Positions 1 to 9,443 of a stretch of 36,697 nucleotides of DNA are shown in pieces; the stretch's first letter is position 1; every line of letters starts with the position of its first letter. Position numbers and translations under genes: made by a program. Source of the DNA: Mastigamoeba balamuthi (Eukaryota > Evosea > Mastigamoebida > Mastigamoebidae); the NCBI GenBank assembly GCA_902651635.1, contig CACRSC010000060.1, positions 90,497 to 127,193 on the forward strand. The letters are read 5' to 3'. The notes beneath the pieces are model-generated. The model was not told the DNA's origin, ran no database searches, and saw only the letters and a program-made list of their open reading frames with translations.

Positions 1-1702
1 GGCAGCATCCGCCGGAACTGCTTCAGCTCCCGCCCCTCCAGCTCCTCCACCGAGGCCCTCAGCTCCCCCCCGTGCGCCCTGCTCAGCTCCACGTGCCGCG
101 GCTCTCCTCCTGCCATCGCTGTCTCCATAGCTACTCCAGTGGGGCTGCTGCTGCTGCTCGTAGCCGTCCGAGCGATGCCTCGCATGCGCCCCATGGGCAC
201 CTCCCTCCTCCTCCCCCTCGCCGCTCCTGGGAGACACAGATGCATCACCTGGTTCTGTTGATGAAACGCTGCAACCTCCTGCCTTAATGCATTCAGAGCC
301 GCACACATCGCAGTCGCCACTTGTATTCCATTCCTTTGGCGCTCTATTGGCACACTCGATGCACCCGATTGGATTTGCTTGGCAGTGCTGTGGGCTATTA
401 TCCCCACACCAAATGCACTCTGAGGTTGACACTCGGAATTATGTTTTGTTCTTAATTTGAGTGCAGATCGGACACGCCCCTTTCCGCGCGCAGGTTGTTC
501 TGCACCGGTTGCACCAATGGGGGGTCCAGTTTGGCACTTGGGCATCTTGACGCTCTCACACCTGGGACATACTCTCACACGCCCCGTTGCACCATTCGCA
601 ACTGTAACTTTTGTTTGTACAGGTGGCAGCATCTGTCCACGCGGAGCAGGGGCACTCACGCTTGAATTTCACACATTTTCCGCACCGGGTGCAGCCCCGT
701 ATGTTCTGGCTGCACTGTTCCGCAGTTGCTGAGAGATTACACGCCTGGCATTGTGGCACTGAGCTGCACACAATCCTACTCTCATTGAGGCACCGATTCT
801 CTGGCGACTAACACAGTTTGTAACACTTATCTGATGGACTGCAAATTCGGCAGTTTTCTGCTGGGGTGTAGTTCGCCAAACACAATCCAGGAGGGACTTC
901 ACCTGACAGATAGGTGTTCTCGAGCTCTCTATTACAGTCCAGTAAGTCATAATAGTGAGAAGATACATACAAGAACACATTTTATCCATGAGAGACAAGG
1001 TTTTCAGGAATTGTGCCCGATATACGAGTATTGGATAGTTCTCTGACAAATAGAATACAAATTAGAACACAGAATAAATGCTAACCAACTTACAAAAACG
1101 TGTAGTTACTTCCAGGAATGGTTCCCGATACTGTGTTTCCTGAGAGACCACTAACCGAGAGGTCTACTGTAAGATCATTATATAACGGAAGTAGTCTGTG
1201 TTACACCCTGTGCAACTTCGTGCTGATATTCGTAGGAATTTTCCCACTCAAAAGGTTGCTCTGAAGGAGTCTGTAAAAAAAACATTAGAGGATTTCATTT
1301 GTCTGTGAATTAAGATTGTGCATACAATCCCTTTAGGTTCGTCAAACTTGCGAAACTGTCGGGAATTGTGCCAGAGAATCTTTAAATTTCAACTTTCTGA
1401 CTGCAATGGTAAGACGAAATAGTTGAAGCCACCGTGCATTTCTTTGAGTTTGTGGCAGTTTCCCAAGCTGCGAGAAATGGTCCCACTCAAACAATTTGAG
1501 TTAATGATACTGCCAGGGGACCGTAAGTTCATTGTTCTTTACCGAGACATCCGACAAAGAGGTTAATTTAGTGCAGGCTCCAAATTGGTCAGGAATGGTT
1601 CCACTGAGCATGTTACCAGTAATGTCCCTTGATATATCCTTAGTTAAGAAAGTTAAACATTGCATACAGCTCTGTCAGATTGCTCATGTTGAATAATCCA
1701 CT

Positions 1703-1742
1703 GAGGCACGTGCTGCATTTTCTTGATGGGTTGTGCACAAGA
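1703..1742 (+). repeat. Left terminal inverted repeat of the Harbinger-like element
   Basis: The repeat begins GAGGCACGTGCTGCATTTTC and pairs with the right end at about 33 of 40 positions. It is flanked on the left by ACT at 1700-1702, which recurs to the right of the element at 2609-2611. Because the first base also matches, the duplication could be read as up to CACTG (1699-1703). Confidence 0.85.
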
Positions 1743-2568
1743 AAACACCGTTTTTGTACACAACCCGAGATAATTATCTATTGGTTCTTGTGCACCACAA
1801 GCCCAAGGTGAAAGGTGACAATGTTCTCAAGCTGGTCGTCCTTCTTAGCAAATGGCCTCCCCACTGCCTTGACGTTCTCCTTGATCACACCAAACGGGCT
1901 CTCCACATGGCTCCTGATGTCTGTGATCTGTCTGTTCAGGATCCTCTTCTTGGCCAGAAGTTTGGCCACCCCTTCTGTGGCTGGGCGTTTCGGGGGGCAG
2001 GCATAGGTTGTGAAGAATGCTGGCATCTTCATGTTGTCCTGTGCCCATGCGAAGTGGTTGTCGGCAATGAAGACGTCATTGGGGAAGAGCAGCTTCAACA
2101 TCTTCTTGTTGGCCTGGATCCAGTGGCCGTTAAACAGCTTGGGGGAGTAGGGGCCCCAAACCCCCACAGGCCGCCCCTGCATGTCCAGTGCGACCATGAA
2201 GCGGCCTGCAGGGCGGTTCTCCTTGAATGACCACTTGTCAGAGCTGCAGGTGCCTGGATCTGTTGGTGCCCCCACTGCACGAACACCTTGTGCAGGATCT
2301 TCTGGTTCTGGGTGAACGACTTCATGGCAATCGGCATCCAGCAGAGCATGCTGACGTGCAGGGCACCATAGCCAACTCCTTTGAGGTCCTTGAACAACGC
2401 AAGGTAGACTGCCTTATTGATGAAATGGGCTGGTTAGGGAAGCGCCCCGAGGTGAGAGTGCTTCTGACGGGTGCGCTCAATGAGCTCCGTGACCATGGCC
2501 TTGGGGACGAACTTCTCCACGTGCTTCTGCACACTTGAGTATGTGTGCGCCATCACTATTCACAAAAA

Positions 2569-2608
2569 TCTTGTACACAACACATATGGAAAATGCGGCA
2601 TGTGCCTC
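2569..2608 (-). repeat. Right terminal inverted repeat of the Harbinger-like element
   Basis: Read inward on the minus strand this end begins GAGGCACATGCCGCATTTTC. It matches the left end with two mismatches in the first 20 bases and about five in the next 20. The ACT after it (2609-2611) is the second copy of the target-site duplication. Confidence 0.85.
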
Positions 2609-3174
2609 ACTGGGAATGGTCCCAGAAAATGGATTGCTCATCAAATCACTGCACACAATTGGAATTCGGAAGGCTTAGCAGTGTGAGCACTTACATGGTC
2701 TGTAGTGCTTTGCATTCACTTATTGTGTCAGGAATTATCCCTCTGATGTTATGAGATCTCAAGTTTCTAAAGGTTCTTAGTTAATTGCATTCTTCAGGCT
2801 GTCATGAATGCGTACAGATGTGTAAGGAACTTGAGGTTTCCAACTGAGGGCGGAATTGTTCCGGAAATTCTGTCTTTGTCTCGGGTTCTGTTGTGCAAAT
2901 GTGTAAAGCCATATCAATCATTTGTCTGCCCACCACAATGTCATAAACAGAGATATCAGATGGCCCTGCTGACACTGGACACTGGACATCAAGTTGCAGT
3001 GCATGTCACTACCGTTGTTCATCATCAGGATGCTGGCTGTCTGCACGTGCGACGGAATTGGGAGAGAGACTGAATTGATTCCCATCGGTTGGGGGCAGAT
3101 TCTCCAGATACACAACGGGGGATTCACGGAATATCTGAGAGCGAGTCACAACGCGAGAGAGACCGCGGGCACAC

Positions 3175-5123
3175 ATGCAGCAGCAGCAGCAGCAAGCGAG
3201 CATTGGCGAGGACAGGGCGGTGGCCGCCCAGGTGGAGGCCATCGAGCGCAGCGGCGCGCAGGCGGTGGTGCTGGCCCCCTCGAGCAGCGGGGCCGCCAGA
3301 GCCCTCGCCCTCCTCTGCAGCCCCTCGGCCACCACCACAGGCACCACCGCAGGCACCACCGCCAGCTGCCACGGGGCCCTCCTCGAGGCCACCCTCGCGC
3401 CCCACAGCAGGGCCCTCGGCGACGCCCTGGGCCTGCGCTCCCTGGCGCCCCTGGGGCCCCCGGCTGCCCGCTCCCACGAGCGCCTCGCCCGCCGCCTCGC
3501 TGGCCGCGCCCTCTCCCGCGCCGCTGCCCTCGCTCTGCGCTCCGGCCCCTCTGGCCCCTCTGCCAGCCCCTCTGCCTGCCCCTCTGCTCCCTGCGGCCCC
3601 TGTGGCAGCCCCGCTGGCCTCAGTGGTCCCACTGCCGGTCCCTGTGGTCCTTGTGGCAGCCCCTGCAGCCCCAGTGGTCCTTGTGGCAGCCCCTGCAGCC
3701 CCTGCAGCCCCTGTGGCCCGTGTGGCAGCCCCAGTGGTCTCAGTGGCAGCCCCTGCTGCAGCCCCAGTGGCCCGTGTGGCAGCCCTGGCGCCCCCGGTGG
3801 CCCCCGCCTGGTCGGCATCGGATGCTGCGGCCTCTGCGTCGCCGCCTGGTCCCCCGCTGCCCTGCGCACGTGGCGCCTCTGCGGCGTCGACGGCGACGGC
3901 TCCGACGACGCGGTGGCGCGCGTGGTGCTCAACGCGGCGGCCTGGGGCGCCGGGGTCGACGAGGTGCCCGTGCGGGGCCTCGCGGCGCTTCCACGGGCCG
4001 GCGGCGACCTCGCCAGGGGCGTCCGCGTGGGCGGGGCGCTGCTGCGCGAGGCCGTGGGGCGCGTGGCCGGGCGGGGCGGCGAGCTGTGCGTCTCGGTGAG
4101 CGCAGAGGGCGACGTGGGGGGCGCGCTGCCCGGCCGCCACGTCTACACGGGCTCCTTCAACCCCTTCCACGAGGGCCACCGCAGCCTCCTCCTGTGCGCC
4201 CCCCTCCTGTTGCTCTCGCTGCTCTGCGCCTCTCTGCTGGCGTTGTGCTGCTCTGCTGTTGCTGTGTTGATGCTGTGTTGAGTAGCCTCCACCGTTGCTC
4301 TGTTGATATTGTGGTGCTGTGCTTTGTTGTTGCTGTGCTCAGTAGCTTCCTTTGCACGAGGGTCGCAGCAGCCTCCTGTGCGCCCTCCCCCCCCCCCTTA
4401 CTGCCTACCGTTCCGTGCTCTGTTCTTGTTCCGTGTTGTTGTGTTGTCGTGTTGTTTGTTGTTTGTTGTTTGTTGCCTGTGTGTTGCTTCATGGTGTTGT
4501 GCTTTTGCTGCGTTGCATGCAGCGTTTGTGAGCTTGCGTTGCGATGTGTCGTACTGCTCTTGCACTGGTGCTGAGCTGCTCCTGCGCTGCTCTGCTGCTG
4601 TGCAGGGCGCTGGAGGAGCACGTGGGCGTGCAGCCCGTCATCGAGATCTCTGCGACCAACGTCGACAAGCCGCCGCTGTCCACCGACGAGGCGCTGCGCC
4701 GCGTGGCCCAGTTCGCCGGCCGCTGGGATGTGCTCGTGACCGCCGCCCCGCTCTTCGTGCACAAGGCCCGCCTGCTGCCCCGCTCCGTCTTCGTCGTCGG
4801 CTACGACACGGCCGCCCGCGTCCTCGACCCCAAGTACTACGGCGGCAGCGCCGACGCGGCCGCCGCGGCCCTCGCCGAGATCAGGGAGCGCGGCTGCTCG
4901 TTCCTCGTGGCCGGCAGGCTCAAGGACGGCGTCTTCCGCACGTTCGCTGCGGCCCGCTCGCAGCTCCCGCTGCCCCAGTTCCACTCCATGTTCGCCGACA
5001 TCCCCGAGTCTGTCTTCCGCTGCGACGTGCGCCCCCCTGCGTCCCCTCGTCCTCGTCTCAGCCTGCCTGCTGCAGATCTCGTCGACGCAGCTGCGCAAGG
5101 AGGGGCGCCCTGGCGTGCGCTGA
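3175..5123 (+). CDS. CinA-like / cytidylyltransferase-like (NMNAT superfamily) protein
   Basis: Exons 3175-4193, 4606-5026 and 5076-5123 join in frame to 495 codons. The N-terminal half (about residues 10-320) resembles the CinA C-terminal-like half of plant-type nucleotidylyltransferase proteins (AVVLAPSSSGAARALALL; ATLAPHSRAL; LVGIGCC). The C-terminal half is a nucleotidyltransferase fold: YTGSFNPFHEGHRSLL carries the H-x-G-H nucleotide-binding motif, FVVGYDTAARVLDPKYY follows, and ISSTQLRKEGRPGVR supplies the late ISSTxxR motif. The substrate cannot be told; a nucleotide-pyrophosphate-forming role is the family expectation. About 90 residues in the middle (encoded ~3540-3795) are Ser/Gly/Pro/Cys repeats that family members normally lack. 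The start is the first ATG of the frame, followed by six Gln codons. The gene converges on PP5, 155 bp away. Intron 1 contains a degenerate second copy of its own donor region near 4346-4375. Confidence 0.8.
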
Positions 5124-5278
5124 GCCTCTCGGGGACGGAAGGCGACCCCGTTTTTATTGGGCCCTGCGGCCTTGTGTGCGGTGGTCGTTGGACGGATGGT
5201 GGTTCTCTGGCCCCTTCGCCCGCTCGCTCCCTGGCTCCTCCCCTCTCAGCTCCCAGCGCGTTCCCCCAGGCCTCCCTC

Positions 5279-7214
5279 TCAGAGCCCGAAGATGGCCGAG
5301 GGCGCGTAGGCCATGGCGGGCACGTTGGGGTGCGGCACAGAGTCGAACGTGACAATCTCGGGCTTCATCTCGGGGGCCACGAACCTGATGAACGAGCCCT
5401 GCGCGCGGGGTGGGCGGGTGTCAGGACGGCATGGGGGGCATGGGGAGGGGCTGTGCTCTGCGGGCGTCTGTCTGGGCGTGCCTGGTTGCCGATGCGGTCG
5501 CAGTAGTTGGGGGCGGAGAAGACGGTGATGCACTTGCCGTCGTGCTGGACCTCGTGGCCCTTGTCCTTGACCTCGTGCGAGCGCACGACGAGCTTGAGGT
5601 TGTTGGCCTCGAGGAAGCGCTCGGTGTAGTCGGGGCCGAAGTTGAGGCCCACGCCGCGCTTCGAGGGCGACGTGCCGGGCTGCGGCTGCGGGTCGGCCCA
5701 GAGCAGGTCCGACATGATGCCGCCCTCGTCGCTGGGCTGCCTGCGGCGGTCGACGGCGTTGATCTTGGCGATGGTCACGGCGCCGTTGTCGGTGCCCGCG
5801 CTGAGGCCGCCGTGCACGACAAAGACGCGCCCCGCCAGCACGTGGGCCAGCGGCAGCTCGCAGAAGAGCTCGCAGAAGAGCTCGTACATCTTCTCGCTGT
5901 ACTTCTGGCGGATCTCGCCCTCGAAGCCGTAGAGCTGGTTCATGTTGCGCGTCTCGTGGTTGCCCCGCGCCAGGTGCACGCTGCGCGGGTAGAGCGCCTT
6001 GTACGCCAGCAGCGCGAACACCGTCTCGAAGCTGAACGACCCGCGGTCCACAAAGTCCCCGTTGAACAGGTACGGGTTCTCCACCGACGGCCGCCCGTTG
6101 ATGTCCCACACGTGCAGCAGCTGTAGCGAGGGGTGTGAGCAATTGACTCGGGGGGGAAGGGTCGCCGCACGTCGTAGAACTGGCCGTGGACGTCGCCGCA
6201 GACGGTGATGCGCGAGCCGGCGGGGACGTCGACCTCGACGACGTTGGGCTCGGCGCGGAGGGCCTTGATGACGGCGAGCAGGACCATGTAGACGTACTTG
6301 GCGTGTATGCGCTTCTGCTGGCGCAGCTCGTCGACGATGGTCTCGACCTCGGCCTGCGTGGGGCCCTCGGTGCTGGCCACCGTCGCCCCCGTGTAGTCGC
6401 TGGGCACCACGAGGTCCGCCAGGCTCGCCAGCACGCTGTCGCTCGCCTCGGTCACGCTCACGCTCCGCGAGATGGCCGCCGCGAACGCCATCTCCCGCAG
6501 CTTCTTCTCGCACTCGCGCAGCTGCCGCCCCCCCGCACTCGTGAGCCAATTGACTTGCAAATCGTTGAGCAATGTTGATTTATTACCCCCGAAGCCCGGA
6601 GGTCTGTCGGGCAGCAATCAGCTGATGGCAGTCAGGCCCTCTGCACACGTGATTTCCGCACACCTTTGCTGTTTAATTCGCCCAAACCCGGAGAGGTCTG
6701 GCAGCAGCAATCAGTTGACACAGTCATGCAGCAACAAAGACGATTTCTGCACAAGGTCCAGACAAGTACAGCAGGAGGGGGCAAACAAAGTGCACCCCCT
6801 TCCACAGGCACAGGCACAGGCACAGGGACGCCCACCCCACACCCACACCCACCCCCCAGAGGCGGGGCGGACCTTTGCAGCAGAGTCCCTGTCGTTGGGG
6901 GCGAGCTGGACGACGACGCGGAGGTCGCGGGTGGCGTCCTTCCACTTGAGGAGGGCGATGTGGGCCGTGGCGCGCCTGTGGTAGCCCTTGGGGTACCGCG
7001 GGTCGATCTCGATGGCCCGCGTGGCGTCCTCGATGGCCGAGCCGAACTCCTCCGCGCGGATGTGCGCGTTGGCGCGGTTGGCGTAGTAGACGGCGTTGCT
7101 GCCGTCCTCGCCGATGGCTGCCGTGTACTTGGCGATGGCCGCCTCGTAGTGGCCCGCCTGGAACAGCTTGTTCCCCTCCTCCTTCAGCTGCTCCGCCTTG
7201 CTCCCGTTCACCAT
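5279..7214 (-). CDS. Serine/threonine protein phosphatase 5 (TPR + PPP catalytic domain)
   Basis: Exons 7214-6873, 6521-6171, 6120-5482 and 5398-5279 give 483 residues, close to the family's ~500. Residues about 5-110 are three TPR units (EEGNKLFQAGHYEAAIAKYT; YYANRANAHI; KGYHRRATAHIAL), which in PP5 bind Hsp90 and hold the enzyme inactive. The PPP domain keeps the metal and catalytic motifs: GDVHGQFYD, NGDFVDRGSFSFET, ARGNHETRNMNQLYGFEGEI, VHGGLS, VVRSHEVKDKGHEV and VFSAPNYCDRIGNQ. The C-terminus has FIRFVAPEMKPEIVTF and PMAYAPS, as in PP5. It should dephosphorylate Ser/Thr residues on chaperone-bound clients in cytosol and nucleus. Intron 3 needs a GC donor (CAG|GCACGC). Intron 1 (6872-6522) holds two diverged copies of a segment containing the GCAGCAATCAG core. 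The start Met directly precedes the first TPR. Confidence 0.95.
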
Positions 7215-7429
7215 CTCGGCGCCTGCTGCTGCTCTCTCTACTCCTACGCAACGGGCGCGAGCGCACACGACTGCTGAAAAAAGGCCCCTCCGCGTCTCAA
7301 CAACAGAGGGAAAATATCTCTCTCACCGGAAAAAATCCTCTGCTATCTTTTTTTCTTTGGATTCGAACTGATTTCACCACACAAGATTCAGTTTCGATTT
7401 CACCCCCCGTCACATCCACGCCGTGAGAT

Positions 7430-8913
7430 TCAATTGACCTGCTGCTGCACCAGAGGGGCCAGGAACTCGACGATGGCGCTGTGGGTGAGCTCGGGGGCCT
7501 CGTAGTTGGGCACGTGGCCGACGCCCTCGAGCACGCGGAACACAGCGCCCGGCATGAGCTCGCGCATGCGCGGGACGGCCTCGTCGGCCCCGCAGACGGC
7601 GTCGCGGTCGCCCCAGAGCTGCAGCACAGGGGGCATGCCCCCCGCGGGCCCCGCGCCCAGCGCCGCGTAGTCGGACGCGAAGCAGCCCGCGGCCATGCCC
7701 AGGTGCTGCAGGATCGAGAGCGTCGCCTCGAGGAAGAGCGGCGTGTGGTCCATCGCCCACGCCTTCTCGTCGCGGATCTCCTGCATCCCCGCTGCCAGCC
7801 CCGAGTGTCGGCGTCACCGATGACTCACCAGATTCACCAGATTCACCAAGGGAAATATTGATGCGAAAGGAAAATAACGCGGGGTGGCCGCCCCGTTTCC
7901 CAGTTCCCGTTTCGGCGTCACGGATGACTCACGAGATTCACCGCGGGATATATCGAAAATGAAGGGAAATATCGCGGGGGGTGCGAGGGTCTGCACGTAC
8001 GGCAGCTGTCGCCGTTGGCCGCGTCCTGGGCGACGCTCGAGAGGAGGGCCTTGCGGGCGGTCATCCAGAAGAGGAGGGGGCCCACGACGGGCCACGCGGT
8101 GGCGCGGACGCCCAGCGAGACGGGCATCGGCAGCCCCGCGGGCGACATGAGCACCACGCGCTCCACGCGCCCGGGGAACGCCGCCGCCACGGCCCCCGCC
8201 ACCGCTCCCCCCATCGAGTGCCCCACCAGCGACACTGCGTCGTGGGCGAGGGTCAGAGAGAGAGGAGAGGAGTGGGTTGTGTGGGGTCTTGGGTGTCTTT
8301 GGTTGCTGCTGGTGAGATTGGGAGGGGTCCAGAAGAGTGTTGTGTGTGAGTCTTGGGTGCCTTTGGTTGCTGCTGGTGGGACTGGGTGGTCTAGGAGAGT
8401 GTTTTTGATTGTGTTGTGTGGGTCTTTGGGTGTCTTTGGTTGCTGCTGGTGAGATTGGGAGGGGTCCAGAAGAGTGGTGTTGTGTGTGGGTCTTGGGTGC
8501 CTTTGAGTGTGTTCTGTGGGTCTTTGGGTGTCTTTGGTTGCTGTTGGTGTGACTGGACGGTCCAGGGGCGTGATGTGTGGGTCCTGTGGGTGCCTTTGGT
8601 TGTTGGAGGGGGACCAGGGGCCGAGGGCGACGAGGAACTGCTCGACCTGGGCGACCATGTACTTCTTGGTGTGGGGGCGCAGCTCGCGGAGCACCGAGCG
8701 GCCGCGGCCCAGGAAGTCCGGGGCGACGGCGCGCAGGCCAGCGCGGGCGAGGGCGCGGCTGAGGCGCGCGTACTCGAAGCTGCCCATGGTGAACCCGTGC
8801 AGCAGCACCGCCACGGGGCCCCCCGCCGGCCCGCACGCCGTGTAGTGCATCGTCCCCAGCTCCACCTCCACGTCCCCCTGCTCCAGCTCCAGCTCCTGCT
8901 CGGCCTCGGGCAT
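7430..8913 (-). CDS. Alpha/beta-hydrolase fold protein
   Basis: Exon 1 runs from 8913 to about 8619, exon 2 is 8234-8001 and exon 3 is 7791-7430. The product (about 295 residues) has an oxyanion loop (VLLHGFTMGSFEYARL), a nucleophile elbow (SLVGHSMGGAVAG, Ser), a late acid (LQLWGDRDAVCGADE, Asp) and a catalytic His (LEGVGHVPNYEAPE). The complete Ser-Asp-His triad fits a serine hydrolase of the monoacylglycerol lipase / epoxide-hydrolase-like group. The substrate cannot be inferred, and neither a signal peptide nor a membrane segment is visible. The donor of intron 1 is unresolved: the obvious site (CCCTG|GTCCCC) is phase 2 while the only acceptor (GACGCAG|TGTCG) needs phase 1, so either a rare donor or a base error is involved. 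The start is the first Met, followed by a Glu-rich leader. PP5 lies 216 bp downstream in the same orientation. Confidence 0.82.
8239..8618 (-). repeat. Minisatellite filling intron 1 of the hydrolase gene
   Basis: The intron is built of about five to six imperfect copies of a 60-70 bp unit. On the plus strand the unit reads GGTCTTGGGTG, CTTTGGTTGCTGCTGG, GAC/GAT, TGG and GGTCCAG. Each unit carries the reverse complement of a CTGG(T/A)CC segment like the one at the exon 1 / intron 1 border, which suggests growth by tandem copying from the 5' splice site. Confidence 0.85.
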
Positions 8914-9443
8914 CCCCTACGCTGCTGCTGCTGCTGCTGTCACAAAGTGCTGCTAATTTATAATTATAAATTGACTGGGGCCGTGCGGGGATGCCACGCT
9001 CTCGGGGGCGGTGTGGGGGGTGGATTTCAGATATCTGCGGTTGGCCAGGGGAGGCGGCCAGGGGGGAATACGTGCACACTCTTGCAGGCAGCGTCTAAAA
9101 ACAGTTTCACCGGCCAGTCACTTATGTTGCTTGAGGTCACTTACCGAAACAGCGTGTATGTCGTGTGTCGTGCTCGAGGGGAGAGAGAGAGGGAGGGAGG
9201 CTGAGAAGAGAGGGGGAAGACAACAATTGACAGAGCAAAGGGAAGAGAAGGGAAGTGAGAAGAGGAGAGGAATGCGAGGGGCATCAGAGAACCAAACCAG
9301 CGTGGCACAGGGGGGGTAGCGGCGTGTGTGTTGTTGCTGCTGCTGCTGCTGCTGTTGTTGTCTCCCCTCCCGCAGAACCACCCGGGAGGGAGAGGGGGGG
9401 TGTGGGCGCTTCTGTCCCTCACCTCCCGCGCGGCGCTGCCACC
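8914..9443. other. Intergenic, hydrolase 5' / PP2C 3'
   Basis: No gene seen. The stretch holds a short CTG run near 8927-8938, the AT palindrome at 8955-8972, a purine-rich tract at about 9176-9280 (GAGAGAGAGAGGGAGG and similar) and a second CTG/TTG run near 9335-9362. Open frames across it are low-complexity and have no recognisable domain. Confidence 0.6.
8955..8972. promoter_or_regulatory. AT-only perfect palindrome upstream of the hydrolase start
   Basis: AATTTATAATTATAAATT is an 18-bp perfect inverted repeat embedded in GC-rich sequence 42 bp upstream of the minus-strand start codon at 8913. Its position and composition suit a core promoter or initiator-proximal element; no transcript evidence is available here. 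Confidence 0.4.

Larger units (their letters stand above)
1703..2608 (-). mobile_element. Harbinger-like (DDE_Tnp_4 type) DNA transposon, decayed
   Basis: A 906-bp element with terminal inverted repeats, inserted in an LRR exon of receptor copy 1. The minus strand encodes transposase fragments. The longest (2275-1778) has SSDKWSFKENRPAGRF, then FIADNHFAW (second acidic residue) and RSHVESPFGVIKENVK (third acidic residue, with the R..VE..FG signature of DDE_Tnp_4 / PIF-Harbinger nucleases). The upstream parts sit in other frames: KFVPKAMVTELIERTRQKH near 2510-2440, and a segment with FKDLKGVGYGALHVSMLCWM near 2400-2260. At least two frameshifts therefore separate the pieces, and the first aspartate motif is degraded. 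It is probably immobile unless helped by a relative elsewhere. The family is assigned from motif memory, not a search; other IS5-like eukaryotic nucleases are possible. Confidence 0.75.
1..3075 (-). pseudogene. LRR / Cys-rich / PARP receptor, copy 1, decayed and transposon-split
   Basis: Read on the minus strand this is a relative of the receptor at 14834-18241. A remnant of the N-terminal LRR cap lies near 3060-2937 (motif MSSVQCQQGHL, against MSSVGCLQGHL in copy 2). One-repeat LRR exons follow, with motifs such as RISGTIPPSVGNLKFL (~2870), NIRGIIPDTI (~2735), LSGTIPDQFGACTKL (~1600), RFSGTIPDSFASLTNL (~1370) and NTRISGTIPENL (~1030). The Cys-rich exon runs from ~920 to ~250, and a cytoplasmic segment with EPRHVEL and GRELKQF reaches position 1, so the catalytic part lies off the window. 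Damage: a DNA transposon inside an LRR exon (1703-2608), an in-frame TAG at 810-808 where copy 2 has TTG, an in-frame TAA at 441-439 replacing Glu-Cys, and loss of the Ser-rich linker and transmembrane helix near 200-215 with a frame change. No signal-peptide exon is visible before the neighbouring gene at 3175. Surely a relative; almost surely not functional. Confidence 0.85.

Noticed and set aside
3009-4179. Long minus-strand open frames (307 and 351 codons) opposite the CinA/nucleotidyltransferase-like gene
   Set aside because: They are antisense shadows of GC-rich coding DNA, dominated by Gly/Ala/Arg repeats, while the plus strand has domain motifs and phase-consistent exons.
7814-9204. 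Several long plus- and minus-frame readings through the hydrolase gene, including one of 421 codons
   Set aside because: They run through the minisatellite intron as TNTQRHP-like repeats; only the frame with HGF, GHSMGG and the late Asp/His motifs makes a protein.
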